NCBI GenBank assembly: GCA_050942925.1
Contig: JBMNOF010000033.1
Location: 1 to 19,804 of the forward strand
Direction of reading: 5' to 3'
Source: Spyradocola sp050942925
GTDB lineage: Bacteria > Bacillota > Clostridia > Christensenellales > UBA1750
Length of the DNA stretch: 19,804 nucleotides
A model generated the notes under the pieces. The model was not told the DNA's origin. It was given only the letters and a program-made list of their open reading frames with translations, and made no database searches. Shown here piece by piece: positions 7,687 through 17,561 of this stretch. Numbering within the stretch: the stretch's first letter is position 1; each line of letters starts with the position of its first letter. The translations under genes were made by a program, and so were the position numbers.

Positions 7687-7715
7687 ATTCTAGCACAAAT
7701 CCGCGCCGTCGGAAA
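7687..7715 (-). promoter_or_regulatory. Promoter of the transporter operon (extended -10)
   Basis: On the minus strand TGCTAGAAT forms an extended -10 element (hexamer 7692-7687), with a weak -35 TTTCCG (7715-7710) at 17 bases. The predicted start is near 7680, giving a leader of about 74 bases. Confidence 0.5.
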
Positions 7716-7870
7716 GCTTTTCAACAAATTCCCTTTTTATTTTTCTATTTTCTCTTGACTGCTGTTCCGCGATTCGACACGTCCAAAAGAGTTTTGCATA
7801 TGTATGCAGGATTTACACGGTTGTATAACGTAACATTCTTTTTGCAAATAGAAATGTGAGGGTTGGCTCT
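7716..7870. other. Divergent intergenic region upstream of the MATE gene
   Basis: This AT-rich gap separates two divergent transcription units. For the plus strand a TATAAC at 7824-7829 could be a -10 box about 40 bases before the MATE start, but no convincing -35 box lies at the right distance. An imperfect palindrome GCATA-TG-TATGC (about 7796-7807) lies just upstream. No gene was found. Confidence 0.35.
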
Positions 7871-9208
7871 ATGGAACGAAAACTTACCTTGTTTGGACTC
7901 GCGGCTCCGATCTTCGTCGAAAACTTTCTCAATAAGCTGCTGACCATGGTCAATGTGTACCTGCTTTCGCGCCTCTCCCAAGACGCGGTTGCGGCCATTG
8001 GCGTGGCGAATCAGTTCCTCAACTTCATCACGATGGCCTTTAGCTTCGTCACCTTCGGCGTAGCGGTGGTCATCGCCCAGAACCGCGGGGCGGGGGATGA
8101 GCGCAGCGCCTCGGAGGCCGCAACGGCGGCCGTGGTCGCGAACGTCGTCTTCGGCTTGTCCGTCGGCGTGCTCATCCTGCTGTTTCACCGTCCCCTGCTG
8201 CGCGCCATGAACATGGAGGGCGTGTTGCTGGACTACTCGGGGACGTACCTTTCCATCATCGGTGGCTGCTGCTTTTTGCAGGCGCTCAATCTCACCCTGG
8301 CCACCATCATGCGCAACTACGGCCAGGCGCGCGCGCCCATGCTGGTCTTTCTCTTCATGAACGTGCTCAATCTGGCGGGAAACACGCTGGTAGTGCTGCG
8401 TCCCTTTGGCATGCCGGATTTCGGCATCGCAGGAATCGCCTCCTGCACGGTGCTTTCGCAGCTGATCGCTTGCTTCGTCATGATTGCCTGCTCCATCCGC
8501 GCGCGCATTCACCTCTGCATCCCCCGCCCCTTTCCCGTGCGCAAGCTCCGGGACATCCTGCGCATCGGCATCCCCGGCACAGGCGATGGACTGGCCTGCA
8601 ATGCAGGCAACATCTTTCTGACCTACTGCGTGTCGACCATGGGAGCGGACGCCCTGGCCGCGCACACCTATGCGGTGCAGCTCATTGCCTTTGTGCAGGT
8701 ATTGGGCTATTCCGTTGGCCAAGCGTCGCAGATTCTGGTCGGCTATCGGTGCGGCGCGCAGGACTTTACCGGCGCCTACAAATTGGCCTTCCGCAACACG
8801 TGGATCGCCATGGGACTCAACCTCGTGGTCATCTTTGCGCTCGTCCTCTTCCATCGCCCGATTCTCTCCCTCTTCACGGATAGTCCGACCATTGTGCACA
8901 TGGTGTTCCTCTGTCTGCTGGTGGACATTGTGCAGGAGTTTGGCCGGCCGTTCAATCTGGTCATCGGCGTCTCCTTGCGCGGGACGGGGGACGTGATCTG
9001 GGCGCTGTTTGCCGCCGTCGGTTCCATCTGCCTGATTTGCATCCCTCTCGGATACCTTTTGACGCAGGTCTTCCATCTGGGGGTCTATGCGGTCTTTCTC
9101 GCGCTGATGGCGGACGAATGGGTGCGCGGTCAGCTGATGACCTACCGCTGGCGCACGCGCAAGTGGGAAAAATACGTGCTCATCAAACAAGCCGGCACAG
9201 GGGCGTGA
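7871..9208 (+). CDS. MATE family efflux transporter
   Basis: A 445-residue polytopic membrane protein with two halves of about six membrane segments each, the size and plan of MATE (multidrug and toxin extrusion) exporters. Recognisable stretches are FGLAAPIFVENFLNKLLTMVN at the start, VAAIGVANQFLNF, and in the second half GIPGTGDGLACNAGNIFLTY and ALAAHTYAVQLIAFVQVLGYSVGQASQILVGY. Such proteins export organic cations or drugs using Na+ or H+ gradients. The substrate is not predictable. ATG 7871 is preceded by TGAGGG at 8 bases; an in-frame GTG at 7856 lies in that site and is rejected. The gene is alone in its unit, with a strong terminator after it. Confidence 0.92.
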   Translation: MERKLTLFGLAAPIFVENFLNKLLTMVNVYLLSRLSQDAVAAIGVANQFLNFITMAFSFVTFGVAVVIAQNRGAGDERSASEAATAAVVANVVFGLSVGVLILLFHRPLLRAMNMEGVLLDYSGTYLSIIGGCCFLQALNLTLATIMRNYGQARAPMLVFLFMNVLNLAGNTLVVLRPFGMPDFGIAGIASCTVLSQLIACFVMIACSIRARIHLCIPRPFPVRKLRDILRIGIPGTGDGLACNAGNIFLTYCVSTMGADALAAHTYAVQLIAFVQVLGYSVGQASQILVGYRCGAQDFTGAYKLAFRNTWIAMGLNLVVIFALVLFHRPILSLFTDSPTIVHMVFLCLLVDIVQEFGRPFNLVIGVSLRGTGDVIWALFAAVGSICLICIPLGYLLTQVFHLGVYAVFLALMADEWVRGQLMTYRWRTRKWEKYVLIKQAGTGA

Positions 9209-9220
9209 TTCCGATTCTCC

Positions 9221-9255
9221 AGCGGTCCACGGGTATCCGTGGACCGCTTTTTCTT
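9221..9255 (+). terminator. Intrinsic terminator of the MATE gene
   Basis: AGCGGTCCACGG (9221-9232) pairs perfectly with CCGTGGACCGCT (9237-9248) around the loop GTAT and is followed by TTTTTCTT. It begins 12 bases after the stop codon. Confidence 0.95.
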
Positions 9256-9270
9256 GTTCTGCCGCTTCTC

Positions 9271-9299
9271 TTGACAAGCATCCGGATGTTTCCTATAAT
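9271..9299 (+). promoter_or_regulatory. Perfect consensus sigma-70 promoter of the YczE-like gene, with internal palindrome
   Basis: TTGACA (9271-9276) and TATAAT (9294-9299) are both exact consensus hexamers, separated by the ideal 17 bases. The spacer contains the perfect 10-bp palindrome CATCCGGATG (9279-9288), a possible repressor site. The predicted transcript start is near 9306, with a leader of about 50 bases. Confidence 0.88.
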
Positions 9300-9358
9300 A
9301 AAATTTGTGTGTATTGTTTTGACCACCATACAGAAACAGAGAAAGGGGTCTTTTTTTC

Positions 9359-10012
9359 GTGAGCAAACGCATCTCCATCCTGATCCGCCGCTACGTCCTT
9401 TTGGCTGTGGGCCTTTTCATCATGGCCTTTGGCGTGGCGTTTTCCATCAAGGCCGGCCTGGGAACTTCGCCCATTTCCAGTCTTCCCTACGTATTGAGCC
9501 TGCTCACGCCCATGACCGTGGGCGTTGCCAGCATTGCCATGCACTGCGCCATGATTCTCATTCAAATCCTTCTTCTCCGCCGCAAATACGATCCCATTCA
9601 GCTCATTCAGCTCCCGGTTGCTTTTGCCTTTGGGTACATGACGGATTTTGCCGTATGGGCGGTTGCCGCGGTGCCGGTCGGCGGATATCTCTCGCAATGG
9701 GTGCTGTGCATCGTGGGAATTCTGCTGGTGGGCCTTGGCGTCGCCTGCGAAGTTACCGCCAATGTTGTGACGCTGGCCGGTGAAGGGACGGTGCTTGCGG
9801 TTTGCAAGGTCTTTTCTTTCCCCTTCCACAAGGTCAAGATCGGCTTTGACGTCTCCCTTGTCGTGATTTCCTGCATTCTGGCGCTTGTGTTCCTGCATCA
9901 GCTTGCGGGCGTGCGCGAGGGCACGATTGCCGCGGCGATCTGTGTCGGGTTGGTCGCTCGGCTGTGCAACAAGCCCATGCAGGCGCTTGCCCAGAAGATA
10001 TTCGCCGAATAA
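9359..10012 (+). CDS. YczE/YitT-type integral membrane protein
   Basis: A 217-residue protein with about five membrane segments. The N-terminus RRYVLLAVGLFIMAFGVAFSIKAGLGTSPISSLPYVLS is the signature of the YczE/YyaS/YitT group of bacterial membrane proteins: an early Lys-Ala-Gly-Leu-Gly motif followed by a Pro-Ile-Ser stretch. A later GLGVACEVTANVVTLAGEGTVLAVCK segment repeats the pattern. The biochemical role of the family is not established. Start GTG 9359 follows AAAGGGG by about 10 bases, a rather long spacing over a run of T. The gene is transcribed alone from a consensus promoter, so it is probably strongly expressed unless repressed. It ends in a terminator shared with clpC. Confidence 0.85.
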   Translation: MSKRISILIRRYVLLAVGLFIMAFGVAFSIKAGLGTSPISSLPYVLSLLTPMTVGVASIAMHCAMILIQILLLRRKYDPIQLIQLPVAFAFGYMTDFAVWAVAAVPVGGYLSQWVLCIVGILLVGLGVACEVTANVVTLAGEGTVLAVCKVFSFPFHKVKIGFDVSLVVISCILALVFLHQLAGVREGTIAAAICVGLVARLCNKPMQALAQKIFAE

Positions 10013-10016
10013 ATGC

Positions 10017-10062
10017 ACAAAAAAATGGACGGTTTCTATCTAAGGAACCGTCCATTTTTTTG
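10017..10062. terminator. Bidirectional terminator between the YczE-like gene and clpC
   Basis: ATGGACGGTT (10025-10034) and AACCGTCCAT (10046-10055) form a 10-bp stem, extended by flanking A and T runs on the two sides. Runs of T follow the stem on both strands, so it can end both convergent units. Confidence 0.92.
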
Positions 10063-12555
<2,493 letters not shown>

Positions 12556-12598
12556 GGATTTCCCTCCCATGCCCCAAAACGGGGATTGCGTTTCTTCC

Positions 12599-13600
12599 TT
12601 ATGAATTCGTCAGCGCCTTCCGGATGATCTGCGCGCGCAGTTCATCCCGCTCCCCCTGGGAGAGCTTTCTGCCGACGTTGCGCTCCAGCGTCGCAGGCTG
12701 CACGTCTCGCTGCAGCCGGTCCAGCGTCTCGGGTGCGACGTTTACGAACCCGAGGTCCGCCGCCAACCGCACGTTGGACAGGCGCGACATGAATTCCTTT
12801 GTCGTCATGAGCCTTGCCTGCGTAAAGATGCCGTAGGAACGCATGAGCGTATCCTCCAGCTGGGTCCGGCCCTGCTGCAAGAGCATTTCGCGCGCGGCGC
12901 GCTCGTTGCCGATCACCTGCTCCGCGGTATCGGAGAGGAGTTTGAGAATTTCCTCCTCGGTTCTGCCAAGGGTGATTTGGTTGGAGAGCTGATAGAGATC
13001 CCCGCTGGCCTCGCTGCCTTCGCCGTAGAGTCCGCGGACCGTCAGGCCCAACTGCGAGACCGCGCGGATGACCTGGCCGGTCTTGGAGAGCATGGCAAGC
13101 CCCGCCAAGTGCAGCATGACCGAGGCGCGCATCCCCGTGCCCGCATTGGTCGGGCACGCGGTCAAATATCCCCAGTCCCGATCAAAGGCAAACCGCTCCG
13201 TCCGCTCGATGGCGCGGTCTGCGCGCTGTGCAAGGTCCATGGCCGCCTTGAGCTGAAGGCCCGGCAAGACCGCCTGCACGCGCAGGTGATCCTCCTCCCC
13301 GATCATGATCGAAACCGTCCGGTCCCGGCTCAGCAGGACGGCGGCGCCCTCCTTGGCGGAGAGCTCGGGGCTAATCAAGTGCTCCTCGACCATGACCCCG
13401 CGCGCGTTGCGGCTCAAGTCGGACATACGCCGCAGGACATAGTCCCCGTCCTCCAGCGCGTTGCAGGTGCGTTCGATGATCGCGGCGCTGTCCGCTTCCG
13501 TCATGCGGGTGGGAAACGGGACGTCCGCGTAGTTTCGCGCAAGGCGAACGCGGCTCGACTGCGCGATGTTGACTTCCGTGTTTTTCCGCTCTTCACTCAT
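12599..13600 (-). CDS. mcsB: Protein arginine kinase McsB
   Basis: A 333-residue member of the ATP:guanido phosphotransferase family that phosphorylates arginines on proteins, marking them for ClpC-ClpP and inactivating CtsR. Visible motifs are SSRVRLARNYADVPFP near the N-terminus (nucleotide-binding arginines), MIGEEDHLRVQ (~120, substrate glutamate), the signature CPTNAGTGMRASVMLHL (~149-165) and, near the end, RDELRA (318-323). The last matches the RDxxRA allosteric phospho-arginine pocket of McsB. Start ATG 13600 overlaps the mcsA stop in ATGA and has AAAGGGGG about 7 bases upstream, a sign of translational coupling. Length is slightly shorter than the Bacillus protein but all key regions are present. 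Confidence 0.96.
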   Translation of the reverse strand: MSEERKNTEVNIAQSSRVRLARNYADVPFPTRMTEADSAAIIERTCNALEDGDYVLRRMSDLSRNARGVMVEEHLISPELSAKEGAAVLLSRDRTVSIMIGEEDHLRVQAVLPGLQLKAAMDLAQRADRAIERTERFAFDRDWGYLTACPTNAGTGMRASVMLHLAGLAMLSKTGQVIRAVSQLGLTVRGLYGEGSEASGDLYQLSNQITLGRTEEEILKLLSDTAEQVIGNERAAREMLLQQGRTQLEDTLMRSYGIFTQARLMTTKEFMSRLSNVRLAADLGFVNVAPETLDRLQRDVQPATLERNVGRKLSQGERDELRAQIIRKALTNS

Positions 13601-14112
13601 GCCTCTTCCCCCTTTCCACCAGAAACGGGGTTTTCAGCGTCCAGGGCGCGGATGCGGTCGCGCAGCTCTGCCGCGCGCTCAAAGTCCTCGACCCGGACGG
13701 CTTCGTCCATCTGGCGGCGCAGGTCGTCGATCTGCTGCTTGGCGAGCACCTCCGCCTCCAGGTACGGGGGCACCTTGCCCACGTGGTGGGTGTGGCCGTG
13801 GATGCTGCCGAGCATCTTCCGCATGTTCTCGCCAAAGGCCCGGTAACAATTCGCGCAGCCCAGGCGCCCGCTCTTTTGAAACTCCGCAAAGGTCATGCCG
13901 CATTTGTCGCAGCGCAGGCTCTTGTCTTCCTCCTGTTCCGGCTGCGCGCCCAGCAGTTGGGAGAGCAGGTTCCCCACCGAGAGCCCGCCGAGGATCTGCG
14001 CATTCCGCTTCTGCCAGCACTGCGGGCAGAGATTCTCGTTCTTTTTCTTTCCTCCGATAATGGTTGCGATGTGAATGGTGGCCTGGTTCTGTCCGCATTC
14101 GTCACAAAGCAT
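13597..14112 (-). CDS. mcsA: McsA, zinc-finger activator of McsB
   Basis: A 171-residue adaptor with four CxxC pairs: C3/C6, C29/C32, C68/C71 and C86/C89, the two zinc-finger pairs of McsA. A C-terminal UVR domain (~124-158, VEDFERAAELRDRIRAL) resembles the ClpC middle region. McsA activates McsB and helps release CtsR from DNA on heat or oxidative stress. The start is ATG 14112 (MLCDECG), with AAGGAGGG 8 bases upstream; a longer frame to 14196 lacks a site and runs opposite the ctsR tail. It overlaps the end of ctsR by 11 bases and the start of mcsB by 4, so the operon is tightly coupled. Confidence 0.95.
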   Translation of the reverse strand: MLCDECGQNQATIHIATIIGGKKKNENLCPQCWQKRNAQILGGLSVGNLLSQLLGAQPEQEEDKSLRCDKCGMTFAEFQKSGRLGCANCYRAFGENMRKMLGSIHGHTHHVGKVPPYLEAEVLAKQQIDDLRRQMDEAVRVEDFERAAELRDRIRALDAENPVSGGKGEEA

Positions 14113-14569
14113 GTGTCCTTCCCTCCTTTGCGGCGCAGCGCAGCATGCTGCCCACAATCCGGGCGCGCATCTGTGCCGCTCCCTGGTCTTTTCCAAGTAT
14201 CTCCTCGCTCACAGCCGCGAGCATGAGCCGGGCTTGTTGGGGAGCGAGGGTTTCGCTGCGGCAAAGCGCCGCGAGAAGCTGTTCCGCTGTCGCGTAGGTA
14301 AGCTCCTCGCCAATCGCCGCGCGCAACTCTTCCATATATTCTACCCGCGTTCGGTCGATGCGTATCACGCGCACAAATCCACCTCCGCCGCGCCGCGACT
14401 CCACGCGAAAGCCTTGAACCGGCGTAAACCGGGTGGTTAAAACGTAGTTGATCTGCGAAGGCGCGCAGGAAAACCGGGCGGCGAGAATGTTCCTCTGGAT
14501 TTCCACTTGCGACCTTTCATCCAACAGCCCCAGAATGAACCGCTCGATGTCGTCGCAAAGCTTTGCCAT
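14102..14569 (-). CDS. ctsR: Transcriptional repressor CtsR
   Basis: A 155-residue repressor of class III heat-shock genes. The winged helix-turn-helix is at ~20-70, with recognition helix CAPSQINYVLTTRF (35-48) and wing ESRRGGGGFVRV. The four glycines (61-64) are the loop known as the heat sensor in Bacillus-type CtsR, and the preceding arginines match the wing residues targeted by McsB. The C-terminal helical domain (~75-150) serves dimerisation. ATG 14569 has AAAGGAGG 8 bases upstream; a longer frame to 14698 runs through the promoter and is rejected. A CtsR box and promoter lie directly upstream, so it should repress its own operon. Confidence 0.96.
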   Translation of the reverse strand: MAKLCDDIERFILGLLDERSQVEIQRNILAARFSCAPSQINYVLTTRFTPVQGFRVESRRGGGGFVRVIRIDRTRVEYMEELRAAIGEELTYATAEQLLAALCRSETLAPQQARLMLAAVSEEILGKDQGAAQMRARIVGSMLRCAAKEGRTHAL

Positions 14570-14600
14570 GCCGCTTGCCTCCTTTCCCTCGAAGGTCTTT

Positions 14601-14617
14601 TTTGACCTTTCCTGACC
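14601..14617 (-). promoter_or_regulatory. CtsR operator
   Basis: On the minus strand GGTCAGG-AAA-GGTCAAA (14617-14601) matches the tandem-heptamer CtsR consensus GGTCAAA-NAN-GGTCAAA, with two changes in the first repeat. It lies just downstream of the predicted transcript start, where bound repressor would block initiation. Confidence 0.9.
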
Positions 14618-14626
14618 TTCAAATTG

Positions 14627-14654
14627 ATTATACCACAGGCAAGGGCAAACGCAA
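14627..14654 (-). promoter_or_regulatory. Promoter of the ctsR operon
   Basis: On the minus strand a perfect TATAAT (14632-14627) is preceded at 16 bases by TTGCGT (14654-14649). The predicted start is near 14620, directly before the CtsR box. The -35 box touches the T tract of the metA terminator. Confidence 0.8.
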
Positions 14655-14696
14655 CAAGAAAAGCCTCCCTGCAAAAGAAAATTTCTGCAGAGAGGC
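14653..14696 (-). terminator. Intrinsic terminator of metA
   Basis: On the minus strand GCCTCTCTGCA (14696-14686) pairs with TGCAGGGAGGC (14673-14663), one T-G wobble, loop of 12 bases, followed by TTTTCTTGTT. It starts 17 bases after the metA stop. Confidence 0.88.
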
Positions 14697-14712
14697 AAAA
14701 GTTTACAAAAAG

Positions 14713-15645
14713 TTAATTTTTCTTCTGCTGGGAGAGCTGGCTCAAATCGTACGGCGTCTCCTGATAGACGTAGTAGTTGAGCCAGTTGGCATAGAGAAGG
14801 TTGGCGTGTGCCCGCCAGGTCACGATGGGCTCCTGGGTGGGGTTGTCGTTGGGGAAGTAATGGCGGGGCAGCGTAACCGGCAGGCCTTTTGCCTTGTCCC
14901 GCTCATACTCGTTTTTGAGCGTATCGGCGTCGTATTCCGCGTGGCCGGTGACAAAGACGTGTTTTCCGTCGCGGGAGGCCGCCAGATAGACGCCGGCTTC
15001 CGGCGAGACGGCGAGGATTTCGAGGTCCTTGACCGCAGCGATGTCCTCGGCGCGGACCTCGGTGTGGCGGGAATGGGGGGCGTTAAACCAGTCGTCGAAT
15101 CCCCGCACGAGCGGCGCAGTGCGGCGGACGACGTGGTGCGAAAAGATGCCGTGCATTTTCTGCGCAAGGGGATATTTCTTCACGCCGTAGCGGTAAAAGA
15201 GCCCCGCCTGCGCCGCCCAGCAGATGTACATCGTAGAAAAGACGTGATCTGCGGCCCAGTCCATGATGGCGGTCAACTCTTCCCAGTAGCGGACCTCTTC
15301 AAACTCCATCTGCTCCACGGGCGCGCCGGTGATGATCAGGCCGTCGAAGTTGGCGTCGCGCACCTCGTCAAAGGTCTTATAAAATGCCTCCAAGTGCTCC
15401 AGGGGGGTGTTCCTCGACAGATGCGAAGCCGTGCGCAGGAAGGTGACCTCAACCTGCAGCGGCGTGTTGCCGATGACGCGCAGGAGCTGCGTTTCGGTCA
15501 CGATCTTTGTGGGCATGAGGTTGAGGATGGCGATGTGCAGGGGACGGATGTCCTGCGTGCCCGCGCGCGAGGCGGGCATGACGAATATATTTTCCTCCCG
15601 CAGAATGGAAATGGCGGGAAGGTTGTCCAAAATTTTGACGGGCAA
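14713..15645 (-). CDS. metA: Homoserine O-acyltransferase MetA, predicted acetyl-CoA-dependent
   Basis: A 310-residue enzyme that acylates homoserine in the first committed step of methionine synthesis. From the TTG start (MPVKILDNLPA) the numbering falls exactly on the known family: catalytic Cys at 142 (YICWAAQ), His at 235 and Glu at 237 (TGHAEY). At position 111 it has Glu (TGAPVEQ). In characterised MetA proteins Gly at 111 goes with succinyl-CoA and Glu with acetyl-CoA, so homoserine O-acetyltransferase is predicted. GGAGGAGG lies 8 bases before TTG 15645; the upstream in-frame TTG at 15663 has no site and would add residues not seen in the family. Own promoter, short leader and own terminator: a single-gene unit. 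No SAM riboswitch fits in the leader of about 27 bases. Confidence 0.95.
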   Translation of the reverse strand: MPVKILDNLPAISILREENIFVMPASRAGTQDIRPLHIAILNLMPTKIVTETQLLRVIGNTPLQVEVTFLRTASHLSRNTPLEHLEAFYKTFDEVRDANFDGLIITGAPVEQMEFEEVRYWEELTAIMDWAADHVFSTMYICWAAQAGLFYRYGVKKYPLAQKMHGIFSHHVVRRTAPLVRGFDDWFNAPHSRHTEVRAEDIAAVKDLEILAVSPEAGVYLAASRDGKHVFVTGHAEYDADTLKNEYERDKAKGLPVTLPRHYFPNDNPTQEPIVTWRAHANLLYANWLNYYVYQETPYDLSQLSQQKKN

Positions 15646-15678
15646 AGCGCTGACCTCCTCCAAGATGGCATACAGCTT

Positions 15679-15708
15679 ATTTTACACTCGTGTTCGGGCC
15701 TGCGTCAA
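15679..15708 (-). promoter_or_regulatory. Promoter of metA
   Basis: On the minus strand TTGACG (15708-15703) and TAAAAT (15684-15679) are 18 bases apart. The predicted start is near 15672, about 27 bases before the TTG start codon. Confidence 0.7.
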
Positions 15709-15773
15709 TCCCGATCCAGAAGTTTTTTCCCATGTGTTGGAACTTTCACACGGCATTCATCGTCTAAATTCCT

Positions 15774-15791
15774 GAAAAGCAGCGGCTTTTC
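15774..15791. repeat. Small inverted repeat upstream of the lipoprotein promoter
   Basis: GAAAAGC and GCTTTTC flank AGCG, ending 2 bases before the -35 box of the lipoprotein promoter. It could be an operator or chance. Confidence 0.35.
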
Positions 15792-15793
15792 TG

Positions 15794-15822
15794 TTGCCAT
15801 TTTGGCGTGTTTTGTGTATAAT
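15794..15822 (+). promoter_or_regulatory. Promoter of the lipoprotein gene
   Basis: TTGCCA (15794-15799) and a perfect TATAAT (15817-15822) are separated by 17 bases. The predicted start is near 15829, with a leader of about 60 bases. It diverges from the metA promoter. Confidence 0.8.
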
Positions 15823-15891
15823 ACAGTCGTCCTCGCCCGCGCCCGCGGGCGTCGCGCCTGAACACAAGAAGAAATAACAGGAGGAATCCGA

Positions 15892-16632
15892 ATGAAAAAA
15901 GCAGTTGCCCTGATGCTCGTGGCCGCTTTTGCCTGTGCAATGCTGGCCGGTTGTTCCAACAACACAAACGTGGATCCGATTCTGGAAGAGAGCGCCTCTC
16001 CCTCCCCTTCGGCATCCGCATCGGTTTCCCCCTCTCCCACGCCCACGGTTGACCCGAACACGGCAGAAGAAGGCGTGCCCACGCCCCGCGTGGACGAGTC
16101 TGTGACGGTGGAAGTCATCGACGCGGGCTTTGACGAGCTGTACAAGGCTTCTCCCTATGTGGTGATCGGCCACTTGACCAAGTCCCTGGGTGAATGGAAC
16201 AGCGTCCGCGAGACGGATGGCTCCGCCAGCCAGGACACCTTCAACATGGAAAAGCAGTACACGCTGGTCGTCACCGAGGTTCTCAAGGGCGAAGACCTCA
16301 AGGCGAAGGACTCCATCACCTATTCTCTGCCCTACCGCAACAAGTATGCGGATGAGAGCGAGTACACCATGCTCGACTTCCAGGAGCCGCCGCTGAACCA
16401 GGAGATGCTCTTCTTCCTGGGCAAGGACGTCGTGACCAACCTCAAGACCAAGGAAGTCGTGGCCACGGTCTACTATCCGGCCAGCGAGCCGCACTCCTTC
16501 CTGATCAAGGACGGCACGCTCTTCACCTACGGCAACAGCGCGGATCTGGCCGCGGAGTTCGCCAATGGCGATGGCGCCGAGGGCAAGGGCATCTCTCTCG
16601 CCTCTGCCCGCCAGGAGATGGGTCTGAAGTAA
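15892..16632 (+). CDS. Putative lipoprotein of unknown function
   Basis: A 246-residue secreted lipoprotein. The N-terminus MKK plus a hydrophobic stretch ends in the lipobox LAGC, with the lipidated Cys at 21. Residues ~34-58 are a Ser/Pro/Ala/Thr linker (runs of SPSPSAS and SPTP), which would hold the domain away from the membrane. The folded part (~70-246) begins TVEVIDAGFDELYKASPYVVIGHL and alternates short strands, including YTLVVTEVLKGEDLKAKDSI and MLFFLGKDVV. The pattern recalls small surface beta domains in which a VTEVLKG-type strand recurs, but no family is named with confidence. AGGAGG lies 7 bases before ATG 15892. It is a single-gene unit with its own promoter and terminator. No neighbour indicates a role. 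Confidence 0.85.
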   Translation: MKKAVALMLVAAFACAMLAGCSNNTNVDPILEESASPSPSASASVSPSPTPTVDPNTAEEGVPTPRVDESVTVEVIDAGFDELYKASPYVVIGHLTKSLGEWNSVRETDGSASQDTFNMEKQYTLVVTEVLKGEDLKAKDSITYSLPYRNKYADESEYTMLDFQEPPLNQEMLFFLGKDVVTNLKTKEVVATVYYPASEPHSFLIKDGTLFTYGNSADLAAEFANGDGAEGKGISLASARQEMGLK

Positions 16633-16648
16633 TCCCCAAAACGCAAGC

Positions 16649-16693
16649 AACCGCCTGAGACCGGCATGCGCCAGTCCCGGGCGGTTTTTTGTG
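16649..16693 (+). terminator. Intrinsic terminator of the lipoprotein gene
   Basis: AACCGCC (16649-16655) pairs with GGCGGTT (16680-16686); the stem continues inward with a wobble and one mismatch, and is followed by six T. It overlaps the end of the convergent isomerase gene only at its right margin. Confidence 0.85.
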
Positions 16694-16696
16694 CCT

Positions 16697-17542
16697 TTAC
16701 AGAAGAGACTGCAGGTTTTCCTTCCCCAATGCAATGGCTTCCAGGCAGGGCTCCATGCCCTCAAACTCAATGGCGACGACGCCGTCGTATCCCGCGCCGC
16801 GCAAGATGCGCAGCGCCCCCTCGACCGGCACGACGCCATGGCCGATCACCGTGCCGCGAAGGTAGGCGCCGGCGCGCGTGGAAAACCAGGTGCGGCCGGG
16901 ATTTCTCGCGGTGCAGGGCTTATAGAGGAAGTCCTTGGCATGGGCGTGGAAGGCATAGGGCGCGAGCTTGCCCACGGCCTGCTCGGGCGCCTCGTCCGCG
17001 CAAAGGAAGTTGCCCATGTCCACCAGCAGGCCGAAATTCGGGTGGTCCACTGCCGCAACGAGCGCCTCCAGGCGCGCGCTCTCCTGCAGGAAGGTGCCGT
17101 GGTTCTCGACCATCGTGCGCACGCCGCGCTCTGCCGCGTATTCGGTCACGCGGCGGCACCCCTCTGCGATGCGGGGCAGTGCCTTCTGGAAGGTGCGAAT
17201 GGAACCGTCCTTGGGAAGGCCCCACGCCCCGTCGTGCCGGAACGTGCGCGCGCCCAGGGCGAGCGCGTTTTCCACCTCGCCGCAAACGCGCTGCACCTCC
17301 GCATCCAAATCGTTGTTCAGAAAGTCCGCCGCCACCGCGTAGTTCGCCACGTCCAACCCGGCATCCTTTGCCTGCTGCCCCAAGCGCGCGCACATCTCCG
17401 GCAACGGATCGTCGCCAAGGAGCACGGCAAAATCGATCGATGCAAAGCCCATCCGGGCCGCGGCGTCCACGATCTCATAGGTGGAAAGGGTTCCGGCCTC
17501 CACTGCCTGGTGGAAGCTATAGCTGCTCACGCCGATTTTCAT
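16697..17542 (-). CDS. Sugar phosphate isomerase/epimerase family protein (TIM barrel)
   Basis: A 281-residue protein of the xylose-isomerase-like TIM-barrel group. The first strand reads MKIGVSSYSF, and metal-site positions follow the family plan: Glu146 in TMVENHG, Asp175 in LLVDMGN, His199/His201 in FHAHAKD and Glu259 in VAIEFEGM. Members isomerise or epimerise sugars, inositols or hydroxypyruvate with a divalent metal in the cytoplasm. The substrate is not predictable here. ATG 17542 has AGGAG 9 bases upstream. Only 19 bases separate it from the end of the SNF2 helicase gene, so it is probably on the same transcript although the functions look unrelated. Confidence 0.87.
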   Translation of the reverse strand: MKIGVSSYSFHQAVEAGTLSTYEIVDAAARMGFASIDFAVLLGDDPLPEMCARLGQQAKDAGLDVANYAVAADFLNNDLDAEVQRVCGEVENALALGARTFRHDGAWGLPKDGSIRTFQKALPRIAEGCRRVTEYAAERGVRTMVENHGTFLQESARLEALVAAVDHPNFGLLVDMGNFLCADEAPEQAVGKLAPYAFHAHAKDFLYKPCTARNPGRTWFSTRAGAYLRGTVIGHGVVPVEGALRILRGAGYDGVVAIEFEGMEPCLEAIALGKENLQSLL

Positions 17543-17561
17543 GTGGGTTCTCTCCTCTCAC

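Noticed and set aside
7745..9277. Minus-strand open frame of 510 codons opposite the MATE gene
   Set aside because: Charged low-complexity translation through a terminator and a promoter region. The plus strand gives a clean MATE protein.
14570..14698. N-terminal extension of CtsR
   Set aside because: It covers the TATAAT box and the CtsR operator. ATG 14569 has an ideal ribosome-binding site and the family N-terminus.
14570..14712. CIRCE (HrcA) element near the heat-shock operon
   Set aside because: No TTAGCACTC-N9-GAGTGCTAA-like repeat was found; only the CtsR box is present.
15646..15891. SAM or T-box riboswitch before metA
   Set aside because: The metA promoter leaves a leader of only about 27 bases and no riboswitch core was seen.
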